From an uncultured Collinsella sp. (GTDB lineage Bacteria > Actinomycetota > Coriobacteriia > Coriobacteriales > Coriobacteriaceae), in the NCBI GenBank assembly GCA_902475375.1, contig CABRZC010000007.1:1-40638 (forward strand): a stretch of 40,638 nucleotides of DNA, read 5' to 3'. The notes under the pieces were generated by a model. It had not been told where the DNA came from and ran no database searches. It worked only from the letters and a program-made list of their open reading frames with translations. Positions 32,087 to 40,519 of this stretch are shown here, piece by piece. Position numbers and translations under genes: made by a program. How positions within the stretch are numbered: position 1 is the first letter of the stretch; each line of letters starts with the position of its first letter.

Positions 32087-32125
32087 CATGGTCTCCTCAT
32101 CCAAGCTGTTGTGTGGCTCTGGTTT

Positions 32126-32899
32126 CTACATCGCCATTCCGCCGTCGACGCGTATGACTTCGCCCGTAATGTAAGCAGCCGCATCGCTCACTAAAAAGCG
32201 CACCACACCGGCCACCTCCTCGGGCTGCGCCATACGCTTAAGGGGAATCTGCTCCTCGGTTGCCGCACGCACCTTCTCCGAGAGCTTTGCCGTCATATCC
32301 GTCTCGACAAACCCGGGGGCGACCGCGTTCACTCGTACGCCGCGGGGCGCAAGCTCGCGCGCCACCGCCTTGGTCAGGCCGATCACGCCCGCCTTGGAGG
32401 CAGCGTAGTTGGCTTGCCCGGCATTGCCAATCAGGCCCACGACCGAGCTCATGTTGACGACGCAGCCGCCGCGCTGGCGCATAAAGGTCTTGGTGAGCGC
32501 GCGCGTCGCATTGAACGTGCCCTTGAGATTGACATCGAGCACGCGGTCGAAGGCATCGTCGCCCATGCGCACGAGCAGGCCATCGCGGGTGATACCGGCG
32601 TTGTTGACGAGCGCCCAAATCGAACCAAAGTCGTTGAGCACGGCCTCAATGCACGCATTGACGGCATCGGGGTTGGCCACATCGCATTGATACGCGCGAG
32701 CTGTGGCACCAGCGGCCTCGCAGGCTTCGCACGTCTCGCGCGCCGCATCGACGCTACCGGCATAGACGACGGCGATATCAAAGCCGTCCTCCGCCAGGCC
32801 AACCGCACAAGCGCGGCCGATACCACGCGAGCCGCCCGTGACCAGTGCCACGCGACGTAAGTCGTTGCGCTCGAGCGTGCCGTTGTTCAAATTGCCCAT
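32126..32899 (-). CDS. fabG: 3-oxoacyl-ACP reductase
   Basis: This 257-residue short-chain dehydrogenase reduces 3-oxoacyl-ACP with NADPH. The cofactor loop is VALVTGGSRGIGRACAVGLA near residue 17, NNAG is near 98, and the catalytic Ser and Tyr/Lys lie in NMSSVVGLIGN and ANYAASKAGVIGL. The ending ITGEVIRVDGGMAM is typical. The ATG at 32899 follows AAAGGAA. It has about 10 more N-terminal residues than the shortest homologues. Confidence 0.96.
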   Translation of the reverse strand: MGNLNNGTLERNDLRRVALVTGGSRGIGRACAVGLAEDGFDIAVVYAGSVDAARETCEACEAAGATARAYQCDVANPDAVNACIEAVLNDFGSIWALVNNAGITRDGLLVRMGDDAFDRVLDVNLKGTFNATRALTKTFMRQRGGCVVNMSSVVGLIGNAGQANYAASKAGVIGLTKAVARELAPRGVRVNAVAPGFVETDMTAKLSEKVRAATEEQIPLKRMAQPEEVAGVVRFLVSDAAAYITGEVIRVDGGMAM

Positions 32900-32929
32900 G
32901 TCATTCCTTTCGGGTTACAGCCCTGTGGA

Positions 32930-33856
32930 CTATGCGAGCTCGTCGGCAATAGCTGCGACCTGCTCGGCTGTTTCGCACGAATACACGCAAACGTCGCTCA
33001 GCGTACGCTTGACCAGGCCGGACAGCGTTTTGCCAGGGCCAACCTCAATAAACGTGTCGATGCCCTGATCCTGCAGAGTATGCAGCGTGTCGACCCAGCG
33101 CACGGCATGACTCACCTGGTTGGCCAAGACATCCGATGCCGCTCGCGGATCCGCCGGATAGGGCGCCGCCGTCATGTTTGCCATGACCGGAATCAGCAGC
33201 GGAGACGGCGCGTGGCCGGCTTGGATATACGTCGCCAGCCCCTCAGTCGCCTCGGTCATATAGGGACTATGGAATGCACCCGACACCGCGACTTTCATAG
33301 CGCGGCCGCCAGCCCCTTTTACTAGGACGTCGAGCTCCTGCAGCGCCTCGGGCGCTCCGGCAACAACCGTCTGCTGCGGGCTGTTGTAGTTGACCGGCCA
33401 GCAGTCCTCGCCGGCCTGTTTTGCCAGATTCTCGACTTGCTCCGCATCGAGCTTGATGACGGCGCGCATACCGCCCGGATGGCGCTCGGCAGCCGCGGCC
33501 ATCAGCGCCGCGCGCTCGCACACGAGCTCAAAGCCCGCTCGCGTATCGAATGCCCCCGCAAAGGTGAGCGCGGCGACCTCGCCCAGCGAGAATCCCGCAC
33601 AGGCGGCAGGCACCACGCCGCGCTCACGCAGAGCGGTAGCCGCTGCCAGGTCGTGAACGAACACGCACGGCTGCGTGTTCTCGGTCTGCGAGAGCTCCTC
33701 CTTGGAGGCGCTCCGGCACTGCTCGCTGGTCCCCGGGCGCACCTCGTCGACAATGGCGAACACCTCGGCGGCCGCCGGCGATGCCTCGATCAGGTCGACG
33801 CCCATCGCGGGGTGTTGGGCACCCTGGCCAGCAAACAGAAACGCTACGCTACCCAT
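32930..33856 (-). CDS. fabD: Malonyl-CoA:ACP transacylase
   Basis: This 308-residue enzyme loads malonyl groups onto ACP. It begins MGSVAFLFAGQGAQHPAMGV; the nucleophile is Ser90 in CAGFSLGEVAALT, and the partner His196 is in VSGAFHSPYM. The C-terminal WVDTLHTLQDQGIDTFIEVG block is family-specific. The gene overlaps fabK by 13 bases, so the two are translationally linked. Confidence 0.96.
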   Translation of the reverse strand: MGSVAFLFAGQGAQHPAMGVDLIEASPAAAEVFAIVDEVRPGTSEQCRSASKEELSQTENTQPCVFVHDLAAATALRERGVVPAACAGFSLGEVAALTFAGAFDTRAGFELVCERAALMAAAAERHPGGMRAVIKLDAEQVENLAKQAGEDCWPVNYNSPQQTVVAGAPEALQELDVLVKGAGGRAMKVAVSGAFHSPYMTEATEGLATYIQAGHAPSPLLIPVMANMTAAPYPADPRAASDVLANQVSHAVRWVDTLHTLQDQGIDTFIEVGPGKTLSGLVKRTLSDVCVYSCETAEQVAAIADELA

Positions 33857-34788
33857 GCGGACGCACCCTTCAGGACGCGCTCGGCGCCATCGATCAGGTC
33901 GTCAACGATTTCACGTGCGCTCTGGCGCTCGTTGACCATGCCGGCAATCTGTCCACACAAAAACGAACCCTCTTCGTAATTGCCGTCCTTGGCGGCCTTG
34001 CGAAGGGCGCCCGTGCCCATGGCCCCGAGTTCCTCGACACTTACGCCCGCCGCCTCGCTCTTGGCGTAGGCGTTGGTAAAGGGGCTCTTGAGGGCGCGCA
34101 CCGGGTGTCCCGTCGAGCGGCCGGTCGCACGCGTCGAGGTGTCGTTGGCCTTCAAGACCATCTCCTTGTACTGCTCCGATACGGTGCACTCGTCTGCGAT
34201 CAGAAAGCGCGTACCCACCTGCACGCCGGCGGCGCCCAGCATAAAGGCGGCCGCCACGCCGCGGCCGTCGGCAATACCGCCAGCGGCCACAACGGGAATG
34301 TCGACCGCATCGACGACCTGCGGCACCAGTGCCATCGTCGAGGTCTCGCCAATATGGCCGCCCGATTCGGTACCCTCGGCAACAACCGCCGTGGCTCCAC
34401 GACGTGCCACGAGGCGCGCCAGCGCCACCGAGGCAACGACCGGGACGACCTTGATGCCCGCCTCGTTCCACGCCTTCATGTACTTGGCGGGATTGCCGGC
34501 GCCCGTCACGACGACCGGCACTCGCTCGTCAATCACGACCTGCGCGACCTCGTCGGCAAACGGGCTCATGAGCATGACGTTGACGCCAAAGGGCTTATCC
34601 GTCTTGGCGCGCAGCTCATGAATCTGGTCGCGAAGCCAGTTGGCGTCGGCGTTCATGGCCGCGATGATGCCTAAGCCACCCGCCTCGGACACTGCGGACG
34701 CCAGCGAGGCATCGGCAATCCAGGCCATACCGCCCTGGAACACGGGCTTTTCGATGCCGAGCAGATCGCAGAGAGGAGTCTTGAGCAT
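33844..34788 (-). CDS. fabK: Enoyl-ACP reductase II (FMN-dependent)
   Basis: This 314-residue TIM-barrel flavoprotein carries out the last reduction of fatty-acid elongation. It belongs to the nitronate monooxygenase/FabK family: LGIEKPVFQGGMAWIADASL at the start, PFGVNVMLMSP, GTESGGHIGETSTMALVPQV and PVVAAGGIADGRGVAAAFML, which bind FMN phosphate. Location between fabD and acpP makes the FabK assignment secure over other family members. FabK enzymes are naturally tolerant of triclosan; no fabI is seen here. Confidence 0.95.
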   Translation of the reverse strand: MLKTPLCDLLGIEKPVFQGGMAWIADASLASAVSEAGGLGIIAAMNADANWLRDQIHELRAKTDKPFGVNVMLMSPFADEVAQVVIDERVPVVVTGAGNPAKYMKAWNEAGIKVVPVVASVALARLVARRGATAVVAEGTESGGHIGETSTMALVPQVVDAVDIPVVAAGGIADGRGVAAAFMLGAAGVQVGTRFLIADECTVSEQYKEMVLKANDTSTRATGRSTGHPVRALKSPFTNAYAKSEAAGVSVEELGAMGTGALRKAAKDGNYEEGSFLCGQIAGMVNERQSAREIVDDLIDGAERVLKGASAWVA

Positions 34789-34790
34789 CT

Positions 34791-35027
34791 CTACTTCTCC
34801 AATGCCGCCTCGACCGTATCGGCGAACTCGCCGACCGTCTTGGGGTTCTCCTCGGTATCGAGCTGGATGCCAAACTCGTCCTCGACGGCGACGAGGATCT
34901 CGACGGTGCCCAGGCTGTCGAGACCAATCTCCTCGAGCGTGGACTCGGGCTTCATCTCGACATCGTCAAGACCGGCGGTCTCGCGGATAACGTCGCAAAC
35001 GCGCTCGAAGGTCTTCTGATCTGCCAT
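34791..35027 (-). CDS. acpP: Acyl carrier protein
   Basis: This 78-residue acidic protein has the standard ACP length. The phosphopantetheine attachment site is Ser38 in EIGLDSLGTVEILV. It carries growing acyl chains between the Fab enzymes. It lies 2 bases before fabK and 51 bases after fabH, with AAAGGAG ahead of its ATG. Confidence 0.97.
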   Translation of the reverse strand: MADQKTFERVCDVIRETAGLDDVEMKPESTLEEIGLDSLGTVEILVAVEDEFGIQLDTEENPKTVGEFADTVEAALEK

Positions 35028-35078
35028 GGTAGTTCTCCTTTGGTTGTGCCCTAGGGCGTTTTTATTTCCTATGTGCGA

Positions 35079-36038
35079 CTACTTCCAACGAAGCAGATAG
35101 CCACCTATATCCAGACCGGCGCCAAATCCAACCAAGGCGATGGTGTCGCCTGTGTGAAGTGCACCGGCGTTTGCCAGCCGGTCGAGGGCAAGCGGAATGC
35201 ATGCGCTCGAAATGTTGCCGATCTCGCGCAGCGTTCGAACCACGCGCTCGTCTGGCACGCCGAGGCGCTTGACCGCCTGACTCAGGATTCGTTCGTTAGC
35301 CTGATGGAATACAAAATGGTCGATGTCTTCGACCGAAATGCCCGCATCGCCCGCAAGCTTATGGACCGTGTCGCAGATGGCGTTGACGCCGAACTTGAAC
35401 ACGCGGCGGCCATTCATGGACAGCACGCTCTCGCTATCTGCAGAGGCCTTAAACGGCGAGGTGCCGACCAGACCGGGTACGCGCAACGTCTCGACGTCGG
35501 GCGCCGTCGAAAGCTCAACGGCAAGGGGGTTGTCTCCCCCAGCTCCAATCACTGCGGCGCCTGCCCCATCGCCAAAGAGCACGCAGGTGGCGCGGTCGGT
35601 CCAGTCGAGCGTGCGCGTCATCTGCTCGGCAGCAACGACAAGCACGCGCTCGGCACGGCCGCGGGCGATATAGCCCTCGGCGACATCGAGCGCAAACACG
35701 AAGCCGGCACAAGCCGCCGAGACATCGAAGGCAGGGCACGTCGCGCCCAGACGCTCGGCTACGGCACACGCCTCGGCGGGAACAAGGTGGTCACCCGTTG
35801 TCGTCGAGCAGACGATTAGATCCAGCTGGCTCGCGTCGATTCCGGACACCTGGAGTGCCCGCTCGCTCGCCGCTACGGCAAGGTCGTCGAGTGACTCGGT
35901 GGTGCAGACGTGGCGGCTCTTGATACCGGTGCGGGTAAAAATCCACTCATCCGAGGTATCGAGGAACTCAGATAGCTCGTCATTGGAAACACTGCGCTCA
36001 GGAAGCGCCGAGCCTGTTCCAAGAATCGTGAAACCCAT
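35079..36038 (-). CDS. fabH: 3-oxoacyl-ACP synthase III
   Basis: This 319-residue enzyme starts fatty-acid synthesis by condensing acyl-CoA with malonyl-ACP. The catalytic triad is Cys110 (VSAACAGFVFAL), His245 (FVFHQANERI) and Asn275 (EIGNISSACIPL). I use the ATG at 36038, 6 bases behind AAAGGAGGT, rather than the longer in-frame extension to 36095, which runs into the operator repeats. It is the first gene of the operon, so the promoter and the repeated dyads at 36055-36121 control the whole pathway. Confidence 0.97.
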   Translation of the reverse strand: MGFTILGTGSALPERSVSNDELSEFLDTSDEWIFTRTGIKSRHVCTTESLDDLAVAASERALQVSGIDASQLDLIVCSTTTGDHLVPAEACAVAERLGATCPAFDVSAACAGFVFALDVAEGYIARGRAERVLVVAAEQMTRTLDWTDRATCVLFGDGAGAAVIGAGGDNPLAVELSTAPDVETLRVPGLVGTSPFKASADSESVLSMNGRRVFKFGVNAICDTVHKLAGDAGISVEDIDHFVFHQANERILSQAVKRLGVPDERVVRTLREIGNISSACIPLALDRLANAGALHTGDTIALVGFGAGLDIGGYLLRWK

Positions 36039-36054
36039 CACTAACCTCCTTTGA

Positions 36055-36121
36055 GTTGTTGACGTGTTTACATCGACCAAGAGAGGATAGCGCATTTTAG
36101 TCGTTGTTGACGTGTTAACAT
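36055..36121. promoter_or_regulatory. Repeated palindromic operator between fabH and birA
   Basis: GTTGTTGACGTGTTTACAT (36055-36073) and GTTGTTGACGTGTTAACAT (36103-36121) are direct repeats differing at one base, 48 bases apart. Each contains a partial dyad, TGTTGAC-GT-GTWAACA-like (12 of 16 positions symmetric in the second copy). They lie 16-83 bases upstream of the fabH ATG in the divergent fabH/birA promoter region. A fatty-acid regulator is the likely ligand; no such regulator is encoded in the window. Confidence 0.7.
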
Positions 36122-36214
36122 TAAATTGTCCAAATGCGACAAAGGCTTCACATTGTGTCTATCTCTCGACACCATTGCGCGATTGCCTTATTAACTTAGG
36201 AGGTAGCAGCTGTT

Positions 36215-36991
36215 ATGGATTCTCGTTTAACGATAGTCGACGTAACCGGATCGACCAACGATGACCTGCTCGAAGCAGGAAAACAGGGAGAGCCGCACGG
36301 CACGGGACTTGCCGCCCGGACTCAGACGGCAGGACGCGGCCGGCGCGGCCACAAGTGGGATTCAACCGCCGGCAACCTATTGCTTTCGATTGTCCTGCGT
36401 CCATGCGTTAATCCTGCAAAGTACTCTGGTCTTGCCGCCATCAGCGGCTTAGCGGTGCTCGAGGCGCTCGAAAAGCAGGGTCTTGCAAACGAGATTGGCC
36501 TCAAATGGCCCAACGACCTGGTCGCGCGAGGACGCAAGCTCGGCGGCATTCTGGTCGAGGCCGCACGCGATAACGAAGGCAAACCTTTCGCCGTCTGCGG
36601 CATTGGCGTCAACGTAAACTACACGCCCCAAGAGGTGCCCGATGGCGGCCTGGCGGCAATTGGCCTCTCGGATCTCAACGAGAACGTTCCCGCCGTCGAC
36701 ATGCTCCTCGATGAGGTCTATCACGCAGTTATAGACGCTGTAGATGCCTGGGCAGAGCGCCTCACCGCCAAGGAAGAAGACGCCGGTCCGCTCGCGCCCG
36801 TCCACGATGAATATATCGCTCACCTCAATTGGATCGGGGAGCACGTTATCGCCCGCTCCCCCGCTGGGGACGAGCTGGCGCGTGGCATCTTTCAAACGGT
36901 CGATGGCTTTGGTCGCGCGTGCATCGAAACGGAAGACGGCTTTCGATCCTTCCATTTTGAGGAGGCATCGCTGCGTCCCTTGAGCGAATAG
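36215..36991 (+). CDS. birA: Biotin--[acetyl-CoA-carboxylase] ligase, monofunctional
   Basis: This 258-residue enzyme attaches biotin to AccB through biotinyl-AMP. The ligase signature GRGRRGHKWDSTAGNLLLSI is at 40-59, followed by LKWPNDLVARGRKLGGILVE near 100 and the C-terminal SH3-like domain (GEHVIARSPAGDELARGIFQ). It begins MDSRLTIVDVTGSTNDDLLE, right at the catalytic domain, so the N-terminal DNA-binding domain of bifunctional BirA is absent and it should not repress transcription itself. AGGAGG precedes the ATG. It is divergent from the fab/acc operon that makes its substrate. Confidence 0.95.
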   Translation: MDSRLTIVDVTGSTNDDLLEAGKQGEPHGTGLAARTQTAGRGRRGHKWDSTAGNLLLSIVLRPCVNPAKYSGLAAISGLAVLEALEKQGLANEIGLKWPNDLVARGRKLGGILVEAARDNEGKPFAVCGIGVNVNYTPQEVPDGGLAAIGLSDLNENVPAVDMLLDEVYHAVIDAVDAWAERLTAKEEDAGPLAPVHDEYIAHLNWIGEHVIARSPAGDELARGIFQTVDGFGRACIETEDGFRSFHFEEASLRPLSE

Positions 36992-37050
36992 GGCGCCGCA
37001 ACCACCTACTCGGCAGCATTACCCCACAGTCCAAACCATCATTCAAAACA

Positions 37051-37087
37051 AAAGGGCCCCGCTGCCGTAGCGGCAGCGGGGCCCTTT
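37051..37087. terminator. Bidirectional terminator between birA and rpsJ
   Basis: A perfect 17-bp GC-rich stem (AAAGGGCCCCGCTGCCG with its complement) has a TAG loop. A-runs on the left and TTT on the right serve both the plus-strand birA transcript and the minus-strand rpsL-rpsJ transcript. Confidence 0.95.
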
Positions 37088-37106
37088 GAGCTATGAGCGA
37101 TATCGC

Positions 37107-37415
37107 TTAGAGCTTGATGTCGATGTCGACGCCAGCGGGGAGGTCGAGACGCATGAGCGAATCAACGGTGCCCGAGGTGGGGTCGAGGATGTCGATGAGG
37201 CGCTTGTGGGTGCGCATCTCGAACTGCTCACGGGAGTCCTTGTTCACGTGCGGCGAGCGGATAACCGTGTACAGGTTGCGCTCGGTGGGCAGGGGGACAG
37301 GACCGGAAACGCGAGCGCCGGTCTTCTGAGCGGTCTCGACGATGAGCTTCGCGGACTGATCGACGACCTCGTGATCATAGCCCTTGAGGCGAATGCGGAT
37401 CTTCTGGGTAGCCAA
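37107..37415 (-). CDS. rpsJ: 30S ribosomal protein S10
   Basis: This 102-residue S10 (also the NusE antitermination factor) begins MATQKIRIRLKGYDHEVVDQ and has the conserved GPVPLPTERNLYTVIRSPHV loop and REQFEMRTHKRLIDILDPT. Length is standard. It follows fusA by 60 bases, where tuf is usually found in between, and is followed at once by a terminator instead of by rplC. It therefore closes the str transcript rather than opening the S10 operon. Confidence 0.98.
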   Translation of the reverse strand: MATQKIRIRLKGYDHEVVDQSAKLIVETAQKTGARVSGPVPLPTERNLYTVIRSPHVNKDSREQFEMRTHKRLIDILDPTSGTVDSLMRLDLPAGVDIDIKL

Positions 37416-37475
37416 CTTAAACCTCCAAAGAGTGCGAGAGATGTTCTCGCGGATTACGTAACAGGGAGCTCGAAC

Positions 37476-39575
37476 TTAGGCGTTCTTGCTCATGACCTCG
37501 TCCACGATGGACTTGGGCGCGGGCTCATAAGAGTCGAACTGCATCGTGTAGGATGCACGGCCCTGGGTCTGGGAGCGAAGGTCGGTAGCGTAACCGAACA
37601 TCTCGCCCAGCGGCACCTTGGCACGGATGAGCTTGCTGTTCTTGCGATCCTCCATGCCCTCGATCTTGCCGCGGCGACCGGAGAGGTTGCCCATAACGTC
37701 GCCCATGTACTGCTCAGGGGTCTCGACCTCGACAGCCATGATCGGCTCGAGCAGCTGCGGATCGGACTTCTTGAGGGCGTCCTTGATAGCCATGGAACCG
37801 GCGATCTTGAAGGCGGCCTCGGAGGAGTCGACCTCGTGGTAAGAACCGTCGAACAGGGTGACCTTAACGTCGAGGACCGGGAAGCCGGCGATAACACCGG
37901 TGTTCAGGGCCTCCTGGATGCCCTTGTCGATGGACGGGATGTACTCCTTGGGCACGACGCCGCCGACGATAGCGTTGACGAACTCGTAGCCGAAGCCCTC
38001 CTCCATCTTCTCGAGCTTGATGACGGCGTGGCCGTACTGACCGCGACCGCCGGACTGACGGACGAACTTGCCCTCAGCCTTCTCGACGTCGTGACCAGCG
38101 GTCTCGCGGTAGGCAACCTGGGGCTTACCAACGTTAGCGTCAACCTTGAACTCGCGGAGCAGACGGTCGACGATGATCTCGAGGTGCAGCTCGCCCATGC
38201 CGGCGATGATGGTCTGGCCGGTCTCGTGGTTGGTGGACACCTGGAAGGTCGGGTCCTCTTCGGCGAGCTTGGTCAGAGCCAGGGACATCTTGTCCTGCTC
38301 GGCCTTGGTCTTGGGCTCGATGGCAACGTCGATAACGGGCTTAGCGAACTCGATCTTCTCGAGGACGATCTCCTTGCCCTCGGCGCACAGGGTGTCACCG
38401 GTGGTGGAGTTCTTGAAGCCGACGCAAGCGACGATGTCGCCAGCGGCAGCGTCGTCACGGTCGATACGCTCGGCAGCGTTCATCTCGAGGATGCGGCCGA
38501 GGCGCTCGCGCTGACCGTTGGAAGCGTTGACCACGTAGGAGCCGGACTCGGCGCGGCCGGAGTAAACGCGGACATAGGTGAGCTTACCGACGAACGGGTC
38601 GGTCATGATCTTGAAGACCAGGCCGGAGAAGGGCTCGTCGAAGGAAGGATGACGCTGAATCTCCTCGCCGGTGTCCGGATCGGTACCGGTGACGGCCTCG
38701 ACGTCGAGCGGGCTGGGCAGGTAGTCGACGACAGCGTCGAGCAGCTCCTGAACGCCCTTGTTCTTGTAGGCGGAACCCACGAAGACGAGGTTGAGCTCGT
38801 TGGCCAGAACGCCCTTGCGCAGAGCAGCCTTGAGCTCCTCGACGGTGAAGTCCTCCTCCATGAGAATCTTCTCCATGAGCTCGTCGTCAAAGCTGGCAGC
38901 AGCGTCGAGGAGCTCCTCGCGCTTGGTGGCAGCGATGTCGGCAAACTCAGCCGGGATCTCGTCCATCGGCTCGGGGTAGGTCATGCCCTTCTCGTCGGCC
39001 TTGAAGTCCCATGCAGTCATGGTGACCAGGTCGATGACGCCCCAGAAGTTGTCCTCGGCGCCCATCGGGACCTGAGCGGCCACGGCGTTAGCGTCGAGAC
39101 GATCCTTCATGGTCTCGATAGCGTTGAAGAAGTCAGCGCCCACGCGGTCATACTTGTTGATGAAGGCGATGCGGGGGACGTTGAAGGTAGAAGCCTGACG
39201 CCAAACGGTCTCAGACTGGGGCTGAACGCCGGCAACGGCGTCGAAGACGGCGACAGCGCCATCGAGGACGCGCAGGCAGCGCTCGACCTCGGCGGTGAAG
39301 TCAACGTGGCCCGGGGTGTCGATGATCTGGATGCGGTAGTCCTTACCGTCCTTGTTCCAGAAGCACGTGGTAGCAGCGGAGGTAATGGTTACGCCGCGCT
39401 CCTGCTCCTGAACCATCCAGTCCATGGTGGCAGCGCCCTCATGGACCTCACCGATCTTGTGGGTCTTACCGGTGTAGTAAAGAATACGCTCGGTCGTGGT
39501 GGTCTTACCGGCATCGATGTGGGCCATGATGCCGATGTTACGGGTATCGGAAAGCTTGTACTTAGGCTTAGCCAT
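37476..39575 (-). CDS. fusA: Elongation factor G
   Basis: This 699-residue GTPase drives ribosomal translocation. The G1 loop is GIMAHIDAGKTTTTERILYY (residues 14-33), switch regions include RGVTITSAATT, G3 is DTPGHVDFTAEV and G4 is INKYDRVGADF. Domain IV-V blocks such as GGRGQYGHAVIKLEKME and SGRRGKIEGMEDR are intact. Length is full (about 690-705). It lies between rpsG and rpsJ in the str operon. Confidence 0.98.
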   Translation of the reverse strand: MAKPKYKLSDTRNIGIMAHIDAGKTTTTERILYYTGKTHKIGEVHEGAATMDWMVQEQERGVTITSAATTCFWNKDGKDYRIQIIDTPGHVDFTAEVERCLRVLDGAVAVFDAVAGVQPQSETVWRQASTFNVPRIAFINKYDRVGADFFNAIETMKDRLDANAVAAQVPMGAEDNFWGVIDLVTMTAWDFKADEKGMTYPEPMDEIPAEFADIAATKREELLDAAASFDDELMEKILMEEDFTVEELKAALRKGVLANELNLVFVGSAYKNKGVQELLDAVVDYLPSPLDVEAVTGTDPDTGEEIQRHPSFDEPFSGLVFKIMTDPFVGKLTYVRVYSGRAESGSYVVNASNGQRERLGRILEMNAAERIDRDDAAAGDIVACVGFKNSTTGDTLCAEGKEIVLEKIEFAKPVIDVAIEPKTKAEQDKMSLALTKLAEEDPTFQVSTNHETGQTIIAGMGELHLEIIVDRLLREFKVDANVGKPQVAYRETAGHDVEKAEGKFVRQSGGRGQYGHAVIKLEKMEEGFGYEFVNAIVGGVVPKEYIPSIDKGIQEALNTGVIAGFPVLDVKVTLFDGSYHEVDSSEAAFKIAGSMAIKDALKKSDPQLLEPIMAVEVETPEQYMGDVMGNLSGRRGKIEGMEDRKNSKLIRAKVPLGEMFGYATDLRSQTQGRASYTMQFDSYEPAPKSIVDEVMSKNA

Positions 39576-39594
39576 GTTAGTTCCTTACCTTAAC

Positions 39595-40068
39595 TTACCA
39601 ACGATAGTGAGAGAACGCGCGGTTGGCCTCGGCCATCTTGAAGACGTCCTCACGCTTCTTGACGGAAGCGCCCAGGCCGTTGGAAGCGTCGAGGATCTCG
39701 TTGGCGAGACGCTCGGCCATGGTCTTCTCCTTGCGAGCGCGGGAGAAGTTGACGATCCAGCGGATGCCCAGAGCGGTGGAACGACGGGAGTTGACCTCCA
39801 TCGGGACCTGATAGGTAGCGCCACCGACACGCTTGGGCTTAACCTCGAGCGTGGGCTTGACGTTGTCCATAGCCTTCTTGAAGGTAGCGAGAGCGTCGCC
39901 ACCCTCGGACTTCTCGGCAACGATCTCGAAAGCGGTGTAAACGATGCGCTCAGCGGTGGCCTTCTTGCCGTCAAGAAGGACCTTGTTGATGAGCTGAGTC
40001 ACCAGGCGGTTGTTGTAAACGGCGTCAGGCTGAACCTCACGACGATTAGCTGCTGCACGACGCGGCAT
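39595..40068 (-). CDS. rpsG: 30S ribosomal protein S7
   Basis: This 157-residue S7 nucleates the 30S head. It carries MPRRAAANRREVQPDAVYNN at the start, VKPTLEVKPKRVGGATYQVP near residue 75 and the ARKEKTMAERLANEILDASN helix; it ends MAEANRAFSHYRW. Length is standard. It lies 19 bases upstream of fusA. Confidence 0.98.
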   Translation of the reverse strand: MPRRAAANRREVQPDAVYNNRLVTQLINKVLLDGKKATAERIVYTAFEIVAEKSEGGDALATFKKAMDNVKPTLEVKPKRVGGATYQVPMEVNSRRSTALGIRWIVNFSRARKEKTMAERLANEILDASNGLGASVKKREDVFKMAEANRAFSHYRW

Positions 40069-40141
40069 GTGAAATCTCCTTAAGTGTCTACCGTGCGGCG
40101 CTTAGGCGGCACACGGCGAAAGTATCAAAACGTTATCTGGC

Positions 40142-40519
40142 TTATTTGGCCTTGGGGCGCTTAGCACCGTACTTGGAACGGGCCTGCATACGGTTCTGGA
40201 CCGGAGCAGCGTCGTAGGCGCCACGGATGACGTGATAACGGACACCAGGGAGGTCACGGACACGACCGCCGCGGACGAGCACGATGGAGTGCTCCTGCAG
40301 GTTGTGGCCCTCACCCGGGATGTAAGCAGTAACTTCGATGCCGTTGACAAGGCGAACACGGGCAACCTTACGAAGAGCCGAGTTCGGCTTCTTGGGGCTC
40401 GTGGTGAAGACGCGGGTGCACACGCCGCGCTTCTGGGAGTTGTGCTGCAGAGCAGCGTTCTTGGACTTCTTGGGCACGGAACGACGGCCCTGGCGAACCA
40501 GCTGGTTAATAGTAGGCAA
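40142..40519 (-). CDS. rpsL: 30S ribosomal protein S12
   Basis: This 125-residue decoding-centre protein begins MPTINQLVRQGRRSVPKKSK. The two streptomycin-related loops are visible as TTSPKKPNSALRKVARVRL and RDLPGVRYHVIRGAYDA, both with the usual residues, so no resistance substitution is apparent. The start codon is TTG at 40519, supported by AAGGAG 7 bases before it and by homology; an ATG is not available. It is the first gene of the str operon, whose promoter should lie in 40520-40638 or beyond the window. Confidence 0.97.
   Translation of the reverse strand: MPTINQLVRQGRRSVPKKSKNAALQHNSQKRGVCTRVFTTSPKKPNSALRKVARVRLVNGIEVTAYIPGEGHNLQEHSIVLVRGGRVRDLPGVRYHVIRGAYDAAPVQNRMQARSKYGAKRPKAK

Noticed and set aside
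29837..32194. 785-codon open frame on the plus strand across accC, fabZ, accB and fabF
   Set aside because: It crosses four well-identified genes on the other strand, is rich in Arg/His/Gly and has no ribosome-binding site or motif. It is an antisense shadow.
36055..36121. Classical BirA operator for biotin control
   Set aside because: Known BirA boxes have two half-sites about 15 bases apart. These dyads are compact, and the neighbouring BirA lacks a helix-turn-helix domain.
37086..39593. 835-codon open frame on the plus strand opposite fusA
   Set aside because: It is the mirror frame of fusA caused by GC-rich codon use. The translation is low-complexity (Asp/Leu/Val/Gly rich) with no recognisable domain, and fusA fully explains the DNA.
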